Source of the DNA: Hippophae tibetana
Taxonomy: Eukaryota; Streptophyta; Magnoliopsida; Rosales; Elaeagnaceae
Assembly (NCBI GenBank): GCA_037013495.1
Contig: CM072809.1
Location: 8,751,001 to 8,815,000, forward strand
Length of the DNA stretch: 64,000 bases
Direction of reading: 5' to 3'
The position numbers and the translations under genes are program-made. Under the pieces are notes generated by a model that was given only the letters and a program-made list of their open reading frames with translations, ran no database searches and was not told where the DNA came from. This document shows, piece after piece, positions 1-11,100 of this stretch (its first letter is position 1; every line of letters begins with the position of its first letter).

Positions 1-250
1 TAAGTCTAGTAGATTATATAAATTCGACATTAATTTCACTAGCTTTTAGATGTACAATAAAATTTCATTAAATTTAAAAAGTAAGATACTAAAAATCCGT
101 GAAGATTTCTAATGTCTTAATTTTCAAACCTAATGGATATCTGTTGTCTCATTTTTCAAACTTAACATATCTCTAGTATACTATTTATGGTATTTATAAA
201 ATGAAACACTATAGATATTGAAAATCAATAACAACTTAATAAATAAAGTT

Positions 251-330
251 GTTGAAGGATGAAGAAAAATAAATTGAGTGGTCAAGGATGAAGAAAAATA
301 AATTGAATGATTGAAGGATGTAGAAAGGAA
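251..330. repeat. Short tandem repeat, about 30-bp unit
   Basis: Two close copies and a partial third of a roughly 30-bp unit built on AAGGATGAAGAAAAATAAAT run head to tail. They lie just upstream of an LTR-like repeat and may belong to it. No coding potential is seen. Confidence 0.6.
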
Positions 331-348
331 AAATGTGTAAATAATATT

Positions 349-582
349 TGTGTAGTTAGAATTATTTCTTAGTTTTATATTTATGTGGTGTAAATTGCAT
401 GGTGAATACTATAAATAGCTTACCTTGCATTTGGTTTAATCAAATAAGTTTTTGTATTCTTAGTTTACGTATGAATTGATAGCTTTCTCTTTGAGAATTT
501 GTATAGTACAAGTAGTTTGTTTACTTGTTTGGATTTAATATTAATAAATTTAGAGTTGTGTATTCTAAATTTTACTCAATAA
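349..582 (+). repeat. LTR-like repeat, copy 1 (plus orientation)
   Basis: This stretch matches the reverse complement of 12438-12770 with clear similarity. Both copies share the blocks TAGAATTATTTMTTAGTTTT, TTTACTTGTTTGG and GTTGTGTATTCTAAATTT, and both finish at ACTCAATA. The TATAAATA box and downstream T-rich leader look like an LTR promoter region. No internal retroelement sequence is attached, so a solo LTR is the simplest reading. The family is not identified and the outer boundary is uncertain. Confidence 0.5.
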
Positions 583-1414
583 TAGATTTATCAAGACTTC
601 TAATGCTATACTTTACAAACTTAGTGGACTTCTAGGGTATTATCTACAAGCTAATAGATTAAAGTGTACAACTTATTAAAATTAATGGACCAATTTGACA
701 TTGTACCCTGTTTTATGCATGGTATATAATAGAAATGATCTCGTAACCTAAGTTACATAATTGTGCAATGAACTATGTAGAACCATAAGTACCATATCAG
801 TCACTAAAGGATTTATATGAGTTAATAATATCTATAAAATTGTAGACAAATATATACATAAAATATGTATATATTGTCTCTCTAAATTTTCATTTTTAAG
901 TTTTTATCACTTAAAAATACATTACAAATTCAATAAGTTAGATATATTTATACTTAAATGAGGTACACATAAATTAATTTTTTTTTAAATAAGAAGCAAG
1001 CAATAACTAAAAATTAAATAATACTACTTTTACTGTTTATAAATGATCTCACTCCTAAATTAAAATCCTCCGTATCTCCTCCAATATATAATTACTTGTC
1101 TATTCTTTGTAGTTTCAACTATTATCAGTAATAGTTCAATGTCAATAATCAAATAAAATAACGTTAGAATGGACTCAAAACAGTCAAAGAGCTTATAAAT
1201 ACTCAAACTGAAAAAAGAAAAAAAAGAAAAGAGAGAAAAAAAAAACAACTTTACAAAACAAGAATAATAGTTACCATATGGTAATGAGTAATGACAGGTA
1301 GTAATAGCAAGAAACTGACAAATATTGTGTTTCTCTCATAATTATCATGTATATTTTATATCATTTATGTTCTGTTTCTGTACAAGTATTTAGGTATATG
1401 TATACAAGGAAAAC
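583..1414. other. AT-rich intergenic DNA, no gene seen
   Basis: No reading frame with coding character, RNA gene or ordered repeat is seen between the LTR-like repeat and the first copia element. The one open frame (1060-1248, minus) is a low-complexity F/S/L-rich translation. Confidence 0.6.
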
Positions 1415-1419
1415 GAAAA

Positions 1420-1551
1420 TTAAACAATAATCCTAGTTGCTGCACATCCATGTTTTATGGCTCCACTAATATTATTGTCTACTCTATGTTTTGCTCCACT
1501 AAACATTGATGTCTGCCACTGTTACAGCATGCACCAAAACACACACCAACA
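1420..1551 (-). repeat. 3' LTR of the first copia element
   Basis: It matches 6617-6747 along its whole length and ends in CAACA next to the purine tract. The outer 15 bp are the least conserved part. At 132 bp it is very short for a copia LTR. Confidence 0.88.
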
Positions 1552-1562
1552 CTCCCCCTCAA
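1552..1562 (-). other. Polypurine tract of the first copia element
   Basis: Read on the minus strand this is TTGAGGGGGAG directly before the 3' LTR start TGTTGG. This is the canonical plant copia plus-strand primer. Confidence 0.85.
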
Positions 1563-2290
1563 GTTGGTACATATATGTCTCTTATGCCCAACTTGTCAAG
1601 TGAGTTGTAGAAGTTCTTTGTAGACACAGATTTTGTGAGTATATCAGCCAGTTGATCTTCTAATTTGACAAATAGAAGTTGCTTAATCTTTTCTTCAAGA
1701 TTCTGTTTGATGAAGTTCTGATCCACTTCAACGTGCTTCGTGCGATCATGTTGAACTGGATTGTGAGAGATGGCAATGGCTACTTTGTTATCACAAAATA
1801 AGTTTATTTTAGAGTTAGGAGCAACATCAATCTCAATTAGAAGTTTTTTCAACCAAAGGAGCTCATATATTCCCTTGACCATTCCTCGAAATTCAGCTTC
1901 AGTACTAGATAAGACAACTACCTTTTGCTTCTTGCTCCTCCATGTAACAAGATTTCCCCCCACAAAATTAAAGTACCCAGTAGTAGATTTCATATCCTTC
2001 ATATTCCCTGCTTAGTCTGAATCTGTATGTCCAATGACTTCCAATTGACCATTCTTTGAAAACATAAGTCCTTTCCCAGGGGAGGATTTTAAATAATGGA
2101 GTATTCGCATGACGGGATCCATATGTTCTTCACTTGGGCAGTGCATAAACTGACTCACGACACTCACAACATACACAATATCAGGTCGAGTGTGAGATAT
2201 GTATATGAGTTTACCTACTAACCGTTGATATCTCTGTTTATCTGTTGGTACTTGGTCCACATATTCTCCAAGTTTATGATTTTGGACCAT
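1559..2290 (-). pseudogene. Copia RNase H and end of reverse transcriptase
   Basis: Two frames (2012-2290, then 1559-2002) give the copia RT tail and RNase H. Recognisable motifs are RPDIVYVVSVVSQFMHCP, GHTDSDxAG, STTGYFNFVGGNLVTWRSKK, LSSTEAEF and ADILTKSVS. The catalytic D (TDSD) and E (STEAE) of RNase H are kept. A stop codon follows TDSD at about 2011. The product normally degrades the RNA strand of the RNA-DNA hybrid during reverse transcription. The usual copia C-terminus just reaches the purine tract. Confidence 0.9.
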
Positions 2291-2407
2291 TGGAATATCG
2301 ATAGGTTTACAATCTAGTAATCCTGTCTCTGCCAGTAAGTCTAGAGTATATTTCCTTTGGGAAAGACATATACCTTGTTTTGATCTTGTTACCTCAATGC
2401 CTAAGAA

Positions 2408-3004
2408 TTATTTGAGCCCTCCCAAGTCCTTCATTTCAAACTCATTTGACAGTTGTTCTTGAAGCCTAGAGATTTCTTCTTTATCATCCCCTGTAATGAT
2501 CATGTAGTCTACATAGACTATAAGGGCTGTTATTTTTCTCAATCGATGTTTTAGGAAAAGAGTGTGGTCATAGTTGCTTTGTTGAAACCCATATTTTCTC
2601 ATTGCTGAACTCAATCTGCCAAACCATGCTCAAGGTGATTGTTTTAGTCCATACAATGCTCGTTGTAATCTACATACAGCTTCTTTTCCTGATGTAACAA
2701 TATATCCTGGTGGAATATCCATGTAAATCTCTTCTTCAAGGTCACCATGAATGAAGACATTCTTCACGTCAAGTTGGTGCAATGGCCAATCTAAATTTGC
2801 TGCAAGAGATAACAAAACTCTCACAGTTTTTAGTTTAGCCACAGGTGAGAAGGTTTCTTGATAATCTATACCATGTTTTTGTGTATATCCTTTTGCTACT
2901 AGCCTCACCTTGTATCGATCAACTGAACCATCTGATTTATACTTAATGGAGAAAATCCACTTGCATCCTACCATCTTCCTCCCTTGAGGCAACTTGCTTA
3001 ACAC
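2408..3004 (-). pseudogene. Copia reverse transcriptase, catalytic motif damaged
   Basis: Frames 2630-3004 and 2408-2614 encode the copia RT core: [75 protein letters not shown] and [12 protein letters not shown], then KITALIVYVDYMIITG. The first catalytic Asp (LDVKN) is present. The second motif, usually YVDD, reads YVDY, so the second Asp is lost. A stop separates the two frames near 2626. This enzyme would copy element RNA to cDNA, but this copy cannot be active. Confidence 0.9.
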
Positions 3005-3813
3005 TCATGTGTTGTTCTTCTACAGTGCATCAAATTCTTCTTTTATAGCTTGATCCCAATTTGGATCAGATAAGGCTTCTTCAACACTGCTTGGAATTTG
3101 ACATGAGGAGAGTGTTTGTGCAAAAGCCCTGATAGGTTCTGATAACCCTTGAGTAGATACATAATTGGCTATTGGATACTTGGGTTGTCGTTCCTCTTTG
3201 TTTGGAGAGTATCGATTCGGAGGTTTGCCTCAATTGTGTCTGAAAGGTAGAACATAACCAACAGATGTATCTATAGCATTAGTTTGTAAAGGTGTGATAG
3301 GAGAACTTACCTCAGGAGTATTCTCAGCAGGAGGATCATTGGGTACTAGAGAGTGGATGGGTGCATCAACCATTGCGTCTTCTGGAGATTCAATCACTAG
3401 TTCAAATTCAGTTCTTAGAAGTTCAAGTTCGGGTCTAGGTATTGGCTCATCCATATTATTGGCATTATCTGAGTATGTCGGATTGTTACTAATGTCTAAT
3501 ACTTCAACATCAACCCAATTCTATTCTTCACCATAGCTCTCCCCTTGAAGAGGTTAATTGGATACTGATGATGGAAAAAACCGTTCAGATTCTAGGAAAG
3601 TGACATCCATGGTAATGTAGGTTCTTTTGGTAATAGGATCGTAGTATCAGTATTCCTTTTTTTGTACGTCATACCCCAAGAAAACAAATCGGACAGCACA
3701 TGAATCCAACTTAGTTCGTTGATTTTTATGGAGGTAGACAAAAGCAACACATCCAAAAATTCGGGGCGGAAGCATCAAAATAGTAGGCAAGGGAACATGA
3801 TCAGATAACACCT
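3005..3813 (-). pseudogene. Copia pol linker (integrase C-terminus to RT), broken
   Basis: Translation on the minus strand gives fragments of the poorly conserved stretch between integrase and RT, for example RPELELLRTEFELVIESPED at 3230-3454 and a conserved block near 3020-3090 that resembles SNPNWDQAIKEEF-type copia sequence. Several stops and frame changes are present. It is placed by position between integrase and RT and no separate function is inferred. Confidence 0.6.
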
Positions 3814-4455
3814 TTAATGGAGTCTGAAATTGTAAGGTTTTGTGGGCATACGGTTTAGTAGATACACAGTTGTAGTAACAGCATCACTCCAGTATCTATT
3901 AGGCATATGTGCACTAATTAGTAAAGCCCGAGAAATTTCTAAAATATGCCTATTCTTCCTCTCCGTAGTCCCATTCTGTTGTGGGGTTTGTGAACACGAG
4001 GTTTCATAGAAAATACCATGGTTTTCCAAGTATGTCCGAAATTGTGTCTGAACCATGGTGTGAAACAAGTAAAACATAGAAAATACTTCATCTTTATGTT
4101 TGAGAATGTAAAGCCATGTCATTCGTGTACAATCATCAACAAAAAATACAAACCAACGATGACCCGATGACGTAGTGACCGAGGAAGGTCCCCAAACATC
4201 AGAATGTACTAAAGCAAAATGAGTCATACTTTTATTCATGCTTATAGGATAAGACGCCTTATGATTTTTTGCTAAGATACAAGTGTCACATTTGAAATCT
4301 GAGTGTGTGATATTTGAAAATAAACTAGGGAGTAGGTGCTTTAAATACCCAAATGATGGATGCCCAAATCGACGATGACATAACCAAATCTCGTGTTCCT
4401 TGTTAGCAACAGTGTTTTGCATGTGATTGACTCTTCCTGAACTGAGGTCATCCAT
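3814..4455 (-). pseudogene. Copia integrase lacking its second catalytic Asp region
   Basis: This open frame holds the GAG-pre-integrase zinc site (WLCHRRFGHPSFGYLKHL ... CDTCILAK) and the start of the rve core (LVHSDVWGPSSVTTSSGHRW, FFVDDCTRMTWLY). It then reads FHTMVQTQFRTYLENHGIFY and continues to QTPQQNGTTERKNRHILEIS. In copia integrases the block carrying the second catalytic Asp (a SDNG-type motif) lies between QTQF and YLENHG. Here it has been deleted cleanly and in frame. The first Asp and the final Glu (TERKN) remain, so the DDE triad is incomplete even though the frame stays open. Confidence 0.9.
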
Positions 4456-4467
4456 ATAATATAACCT

Positions 4468-4800
4468 CTATCTCTTAGTACCACACCCAATGATCTCCTT
4501 GGTGAGAATATCCTGTAGAAGACAAAAGGTAGAATACATCAATACTACACAGTTAAGATCTAAAGTGACATGACTTACAGACATTAGTCTGTTTGAAAGA
4601 GAGGGTACAAGTAATGTATTAGATAATGATAATGAAGGAGATAAAGTCACTCTTCCAGCCCCTATAACTGGATAAGTGACCCCATTGGCATTGGAAACAC
4701 GGCTCCGTCTCGGTTGGGTTGTATTGGAGAGATCTTTTGGGTCAAATGTCATATGATATGTAGCTCCAGAGTCTAGAATCTAATCCTCATTATCACTACG
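4468..4800 (-). pseudogene. Copia protease, premature stop at the active site
   Basis: The minus strand reads DSGATYHMTFDPKDL, the copia aspartic protease active site with flanking residues, followed by a typical VTYPVIGAGRVTLSPSLSL stretch and SNRLMSVSHV. A TAG stop lies three codons before DSGA, where copia elements normally have Trp. The protease normally cuts the Gag-Pol polyprotein. Confidence 0.85.
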
Positions 4801-5849
4801 AGTAGAGATGTGAAATGCTTTACTTGAAATACCTGGATCCTGGGAAGATTCGGCCTGAGGAATAAGGGATAGTGATGCATTATTGGTAGCCATAGTGGCT
4901 CGCCCAGTGGTTTCCCATTTCTTTCGTGCTTGAAGATCATTCTACCATTCTGGATACCCATGTAGTTTGAAGCAGTTTTCACGGGTGTGTTTGGAGTTTC
5001 CACAATGGCCACATTTCATGTCAATAGACGGTGATTTCCCGTGGATATCTTGCTACCCAAAAAGGTTCCCGGTTTGGGTGGCAATGGATTATGGTGTCCC
5101 TTGATCCCTTTGAAAGCCATAACTGCTCCGGGTGTCGTATCTGCACCCGTGATCATCACAGTCTACCAAACCTCTTCCCTACGGATGAATCCATAGTCTT
5201 ATTCCGCCGTAGGGAATGGTTTGATTTGAAGCACATCACTTCGAGTTTTATCTAGTCTGTCATCAAGTTCATCGAGAAAGATATACACTCGATCTTCCTG
5301 TACGATGTAATTGTATTTTTGTATGTCAGTCGCATACTCCATTGGATTAGGACGACGGAAATCAATTTCTCGCCACAACTCTTAAAGGTCATTGTAGTAT
5401 TTTTCAATGGATCCACCTGTCTACTTCATACGAGTAACTCGATGGCTAAGATCATACACTTGAGACGTGTCTGTCCTATCATAGTAGGTGGTAGTAATAG
5501 AATCCCAAACTTGTTTCATAGTTGGGAATCAAATAAAATTTGCAATCAATGAAGGGTCCATCGAATTGATCAACCATCCTTTGACAATGGCATTTTCAGT
5601 GCGCTATCTCCTGAATGAGGGGTCGGTTTCAACAGGTTGAGGAAAATCCCCATTAATATATCTCAGTTTGTCTTTGCCAAAGATATACATCTCCACCACT
5701 TGGGACCACAAGGCATAGTTGGATCCTCCCAACTTGATACTAATGGGAGTAGTCGACGCTTCAATTAGCGAAGGTTGTGAGGTGATCTGAGCTCTAGTTA
5801 GAACTTCCGTCATTTTTGTAGTCAAATCTTCCAGTATGAAATTGGTCAT
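4801..5849 (-). pseudogene. Copia gag region
   Basis: The start Met at 5849 opens MTNFILEDLTTKMTEVLTR. The next recognisable part is ISIKLGGSNYALWSQVVEMY, the usual gag N-terminal block with the conserved NYxLWS core. The frame breaks at about 5604. Further down the minus strand, ENCFKLHGYPEW (near 4960-4985) marks the gag C-terminal region common in this copia lineage. Gag forms the virus-like particle. Multiple frameshifts lie between 4960 and 5604. Confidence 0.8.
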
Positions 5850-6604
5850 AACCCTAATTCATTTTCTTTTCCATTTGCGTAGCTCTTTACACGATTTCTT
5901 CACGCTGCCCTCTGCGGCGCTTTTCTTCGCCCAACCTCTGTCATGCTTTCTTCGCGCAGAGCAGCGCCTTTCTTCTTCTAAGAGAAGATAAGGATGGTCG
6001 AACCCTAGCCGACTACAACATTCAGTCGGAGTCAGCTCTCTACCTGGTCCTCCGTCTCTGTGAAGCGACACTCTTCTTCTGCTTCGTTCCAAGTTTCTCC
6101 ACGATGGCAGCTAGACTGGTATGTAGAGAGACTGCACCAGCCCCAACGAGTAAATGGCGTTGGGCAACTGTGACGGCTCCAACGAGCAGATAGACCTGAG
6201 ATACAGGTAAGCTACAATGGCTTCAACGAGTAGCTAGATCAGTATGGCTCTCTGAAGGGCTCTATTGAGGTTGCGACGGCGGAACTGACGTTGAGCAGAA
6301 ATGGCGACTCTGGATACTAGATGGTCGCATCACTGGTGAGGCTTCACTGTCTACCCATCCCCTCAGGTTTCAACCTCTGTGGTTAAGCCTTACGACAATG
6401 TTCTTTGTACTTATTCCCTTCTGGAGCGCACTTATGTTGTTGTTTTACTTAATGATATTTTTTTTCAGTATTGCAACTGATCGGTTTCAACGAGTAAAAC
6501 AGAAATCAACTTCGAAGAAAAAATGTAAACCAGAAATCAAAAATCAAAATGGTAGTAAAACAGAAATCAGCATAGCAGATAATTTCATTAGTAAGAAGTA
6601 ACTT
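5850..6604 (-). other. Untranslated leader of the first copia element
   Basis: This is a 755-bp leader between the primer-binding site and gag. It is richer in G+C than the flanks. A short direct motif, CAACGAGTAG or close variants, recurs at about 6144, 6179, 6217 and 6487. A 77-codon basic upstream frame (5859-6092) ends 9 bp before the gag start. The upstream frame has no recognised domain and may be chance. Confidence 0.6.
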
Positions 6605-6616
6605 ACTCTGATACCA
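6605..6616 (-). other. Primer-binding site (initiator tRNA-Met)
   Basis: On the minus strand the sequence is TGGTATCAGAGT, directly after the 5' LTR end CA. It matches the standard copia primer site for tRNA-iMet (TGGTATCAGAGC) except the last base. Confidence 0.88.
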
Positions 6617-6747
6617 TGACAAATAACTCTAGCTGTTGCACATTCATATTTTATGGCTCCACTAATATTATTATCTGCTACATGTTTTGTTCCATTAAAC
6701 ATTGGTATCTGTCATTGTTGCAGCATGCACCACAACACACACCAACA
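6617..6747 (-). repeat. 5' LTR of the first copia element
   Basis: This 131-bp repeat partners 1420-1551. Read on the minus strand it starts TGTTGGTGTG and ends TTTGTCA next to the primer site, the expected TG...CA termini. Confidence 0.9.
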
Positions 6748-6752
6748 GAAAC

Positions 6753-8559
6753 CACTTTGTATTAGAAGATGTAATATTTCGAAATCTATGCACTTTTAAG
6801 ATTTCCATTGTCTTCTCCAATATTAAAAGTGAAAATAAAGAAAGTCGTTAGATATTTCAAGCTATGTGCACTGCCTTTTACTAAGCTTTATTATCAGAGA
6901 AGACTGAGATAAAGAAAGGTATTACATTCTTTCCCTTTGGCCTTTGGTTGATGTAATTTTTATTCTCTTGCTGTTGTTTACTACTTCTCTTTAACGATAT
7001 TCTATTGTCTGGTAGTCAGTGTCATACCCACGATATATATAGTACCACAAATCAAAAGGTGGCCTGGCCTCTTCATTAATATTATTCTTTCGATCTTCTC
7101 AGTCACATGCATATATGAACCATCTTTGAGGAAAAATGGTAGTTTTGTTCTGTTTTATTGGATAAATTTACTTCAGTTTTGGTTAGGCCAAAAGTGCATA
7201 TACAATATTGCCTGTGGAATAGAGAATCCAGTCCAAGATATCAGGCGGAACTTAATACTTGTAATCTCTTCATTTTAAGGGCTGCGAATAAGTTTACTGC
7301 TTTAATGTGCTTACGACTTGACAGCCTGAATCTTTTGATCCTTTTAAGTGTTTAAAGTTGAACCAGGCAGGACCACGGTACCATACAAATTGCAAAACCA
7401 TTTAGTCTTTAGTATGTGTTTGATTGAATGATTTAGATGGACAGTGGTTCAATTCTTTCAGTAGATTAGGACCTTATAGGATTAGCCTAAACAGTAGTCA
7501 AATCAAAAGAAAGACTAAAGTTTAGTTGCAGAGACGCCAAAGGTAACTAACTTAACTAATTGGTGTTAATAAAACTAAAACTACAGCCTCTACGATGGTT
7601 TCAGTGACTTCCCCTGTTAACAAATTAGCATACATGGAAGAAATAAATATTTTTTTTAATGTAAAAATGGTTTTGAATTAAATTTGATAAGATAACAATA
7701 CTTTAATATAAAATTGGGTCAAAATCTTGTACTCATCGAATGGAATTAAGTAGTACGTGGTTTAACGTTTTATTTGATCTTAAAATTTGAAAGATAAAAA
7801 TTTTCATCGAAAAATAAGCTCATTTATCCATTTTGTCTCAAACTTATACATATAAAGATACTAAAATTTGTTTTTTAATGTTTTATCATATCTTAGTTAT
7901 TTAATTTGTTTTAATTTTATTCTTTTAGAAATAAATAATTTTATATTATAAAAAATAAAAATATGTATAGTAATTTTGAATTTATCACAAAATATATGAT
8001 TTACCGTGTAAAAAAATATGTGCACTAGATGGGATTAAATTTTTTTTATCAAATAAGAAAGTTATGTTATGTAATTAAATTTATTCTAATTTAATAAATT
8101 TAGTTTTTAAATTTTCAATATTTTATAAACTTAGTTTAAAATTACAATTTAGTTAAATTGATTTGATGATGTTATACTTAATTATTATATTATTGAAATA
8201 TTGAAAAAATTATGAAAAAATTAATAGGTTAGAAATCAAAATATGTATTTAAAATAGCTTGAGTACCAAATGATTTAAAAAATTAAGTCATGAATCAAAT
8301 CTAATACCTTTATATATATTTTCAAGGGATATTATCAATAACACTCTTTAAATTTTTAACAAATATTGCAAAATACCCTTGTGATTTTAAAAATATCATA
8401 AACACTCCCTCAATTTAAGAGAAGTTAAAGTAATAAAAATTAATGATAATTTTTATACATAATATTGACAAAAATAATAATAAATCATAAAATAATATAA
8501 ATAAAATCACAAAATATTTAAGGATGTTTTCGTAAGAAATGGTAATTAAAAAAAGGAAA
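6753..8559. other. AT-rich intergenic DNA, no gene seen
   Basis: No open frame with coding character, RNA gene or ordered repeat is seen. The 65-codon plus-strand frame at 7158 has no recognisable motif. Base composition becomes very AT-rich after 7600. Confidence 0.5.
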
Positions 8560-9440
8560 TTTAAAAAAATACATAAGAAAAAATAAATCTCAAAGAAAGA
8601 GATAGCTTTAAAGATTTATCAATCACGAGATTAAGAAAAATATTTTAAAAATAATATATATTTTATTATGGATGAGTAATAAAATAATAATAATTAATAT
8701 TACATATGTAAAAGGAATGCATAACATATTATAAATTAACAAAGAAATCATTATAGATATATTATCTAAAATTTTCAAAAAAGACAAAAGAAAGATTGGA
8801 TATATCCATTTAGAATGAATCCAAATATTAATTAAAACACATTTTAGAGAAAAAAAAATAGATACATTAATAAAATTATCACTTCTAGATAATAGAACAA
8901 TAAATATAAAATGTGCTCTATTATGTTATCCCAATAATATTCAAAAATAAACTACAGAATATAGAATTATATTTTAATGGATGCCGAATAGGCATATCAA
9001 AAAAGCAAATAACAATGGTGAAAGCTTTATTTTTTTTAGAAGAAGAAATAGATATAGTACAAGAGTCAAATATTAAGTCTTTATAAGACATAAATGAGAT
9101 ACAAAAAGAACACCTAAAAAATAAAATAAAAATGGTTATAATAAAAACTACAATAAGACATGCACAAAGAATTTACATAATTAAGAATTGATGTAAAGAA
9201 CATACCTAGAAACAATAAATTATAGATTATAAGTTTGATCTATTTGTAAGATTAAAGAAAGAAACACCTATGAGATCAAATACATTTATACCTAGGAACA
9301 AGAAAAGAAAGAATAAGGAAAAAAGTTTAAGATAACGAATAAACTATAATCACAATTTAATAGAATATAAAAAAATTGGAAGAATAGTTTATGAACCCTA
9401 AAAATAGTGATATAGAAAAATTAGTTAGTTTGCTAACCTT
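8560..9440 (+). pseudogene. Possible remnant of a viral movement-protein-like (30K family) coding region
   Basis: Translation of the plus strand with stops ignored gives a lysine/isoleucine-rich stretch that reads as decayed coding DNA. Near 8797-8925 it contains IGYIHLE, IQILIKTHFRE, LLDNRTIN and ALL in that order. The spacing resembles the core of 30K-superfamily movement proteins of plant pararetroviruses (Caulimoviridae). Stops occur every 10-40 codons and the frame shifts downstream. It is only a resemblance read by eye: an old endogenous pararetrovirus fragment is my best guess, and random AT-rich DNA is the alternative. Confidence 0.25.
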
Positions 9441-9460
9441 AACTAGGAATACATTATAAT

Positions 9461-11100
9461 GAAAAAGAGTGTCACTCTTTTTGTCTGGAACAACCGTCAT
9501 TATACTCTTTGAAATCTTCCAATCATCACCATGCAAGATCGTTGTGTAGCCTTCACTAACTAACTACCCTATTGAGAATAAGTTTTTTCTTAGGTCGGAA
9601 ATATGTTTGACATCCTTCAGCTCTCAAACAAACTCGTTCAAATTCATCTTCACTACATCTTTGCCAATAATAACACACAATTGATCATCACCAAGATATA
9701 CCTTTCCAAGGTTTGTGGGGACATATTTCTCAAAGAATTCTTTTTGTGAAGTAGCATGGAATGATGCTTTAAAGTCTAACACCCAAGATTTTTCCTTACT
9801 TTCCAAAAAGCATATCAATACATCATATCCTCCTAAGATGGAAGTAACATTTTCCCCTACCTTCGCTTCCTTGCCCTTGGTGCACTCTTGCACTAATTTT
9901 TGTAGTGTCCGGTTCTCCCATAATTTCAACACTCGATAATTTTTGAGATATGAGAATTATTATGATTCTTGGATTTGGAACTTCTGTCCTTTAATCTACC
10001 TCGGTAATTTGTTCTGCCACATTCATTCCCTCTTGTTAAATTTCTTCCTCTTGACTATGTATACAAAACTAAAGAGGTTGACAATTCATCCAAATTTTTA
10101 TGTTGGATCACTTCACTGAAAACAGATCACGAACATCATCAAATTTCAACTTATTGCTTCCTAACGAGCTACTCACAGCCGTGACAGTAGCATTCTAGAT
10201 TTCTGGTAGAAAAAACAAAAGTATCAATGCTCATACTTCTTCATCGAATTCAATTTCAACTTAACTCAATTGGGTTGTGACTATGTTGAGTTTATTGAGA
10301 TGTTAAGCTACCGATGCTTCTTCTATCATTCATAAATTGAACAAATGCCTTATCAAGTGCACTTTGTTTGAGGGCAATAGCTTCTCATACATATTGGAGA
10401 AAGCTACCACATTAATCTTCTATCTGCATTTTCTAAAACCCAAAATCTGTGCCATTGAATTTCTCTAATTTTACCTTTCTTTCATCTACGACCATTGCTC
10501 CCACTTAAATTTGACTTCTTCTGAATTGTTTCTGATTATTCTTGTGAACCATTGTGTATTAAAACACCTCTGTCGAAAAATCAATATCGTCGACAAAATT
10601 TTACTATTAACATAATTCACTATTTATGTGAATAGTAACTTGTAGAAAATTGATAGAAATCACCACAAAATGCTCTAATACTAGTTGTTGGGAAATGAAA
10701 CAAATTTCTAATAAGCCAGATTTATGAGAAATAAATGTTCTTATACTTTAGTTTCTGAACCTATTGCAAATCTTTTTACTAAAAAAATAAAAATTATAAA
10801 AAGTGTTTATAAATCAAAACCCAATTACATCCAAGAAAATTGCTCTCAATTTTTTCTGACTAAAGCCTTCTCTAAGTTTTTCTCTCACTAAAACTTTTTT
10901 CTCTAACATTTTCTCTCAATAAAATAATACAAAGTACCTATTAGATATTCTATTTATAGATACAAAAACCCCACTTTTACATGTTTTGCCAAATAATTTT
11001 TAATTAAGTTTTCTTCTTTTTCAACAAAAAGATGTATTATTTATTTAATTTTTTTTATTTTTGATTGGATAATCACTTTTAGGTTGTTACATTGACAACA
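9461..11100 (-). mobile_element. Truncated Ty1/copia element, second family, copy 1
   Basis: Homologous to 30965-32749 throughout. The 5' LTR is 10686-11100, followed on the minus strand by a primer site (10672-10683, TAGTATTAGAGC) and decayed gag and protease. The open frame 9624-9932 includes SWVLDFKASFHATSQKEFFE, TNLGKVYLGDDQLCVIIGKD and VVKMNLNE, the protease region. The protease catalytic DSG reads DFK here. Homology stops at about 9461 inside the integrase zinc region, so everything 3' of that, including RT, RNase H and the second LTR, is missing. Confidence 0.85.
10686..11100 (-). repeat. 5' LTR of truncated copia copy 1
   Basis: It begins TGTTGGGAAATG on the plus strand and ends TGACAACA. 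It is alignable with the LTRs at 29193-29615 and 32344-32749 through blocks such as TTTATGAGAAA, CTTTTTACT and CTCTCAATTTT. Length is about 415 bp. The right edge could be 11100 or a few bases later. Confidence 0.8.

Larger units (their letters stand above)
1420..6747 (-). mobile_element. Ty1/copia LTR retrotransposon, structurally complete, coding-dead
   Basis: The full copia order is readable on the minus strand: 5' LTR (6617-6747), tRNA-iMet primer-binding site (6605-6616), untranslated leader, gag from 5849, zinc-knuckle/protease, integrase, reverse transcriptase, RNase H, purine tract (1552-1562) and 3' LTR (1420-1551). The element is flanked by GAAAA (1415-1419) and GAAAC (6748-6752), a plausible 5-bp target duplication with one later change. 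The LTRs are unusually short (131-132 bp) and differ at roughly 20 positions by eye, mostly transitions, so the insertion is old. Stops, frameshifts and an integrase deletion make it non-autonomous. Confidence 0.93.

Noticed and set aside
3294..3536. 80-codon plus-strand frame inside the first copia element
   Set aside because: It is antisense to the pol linker and has no family features.
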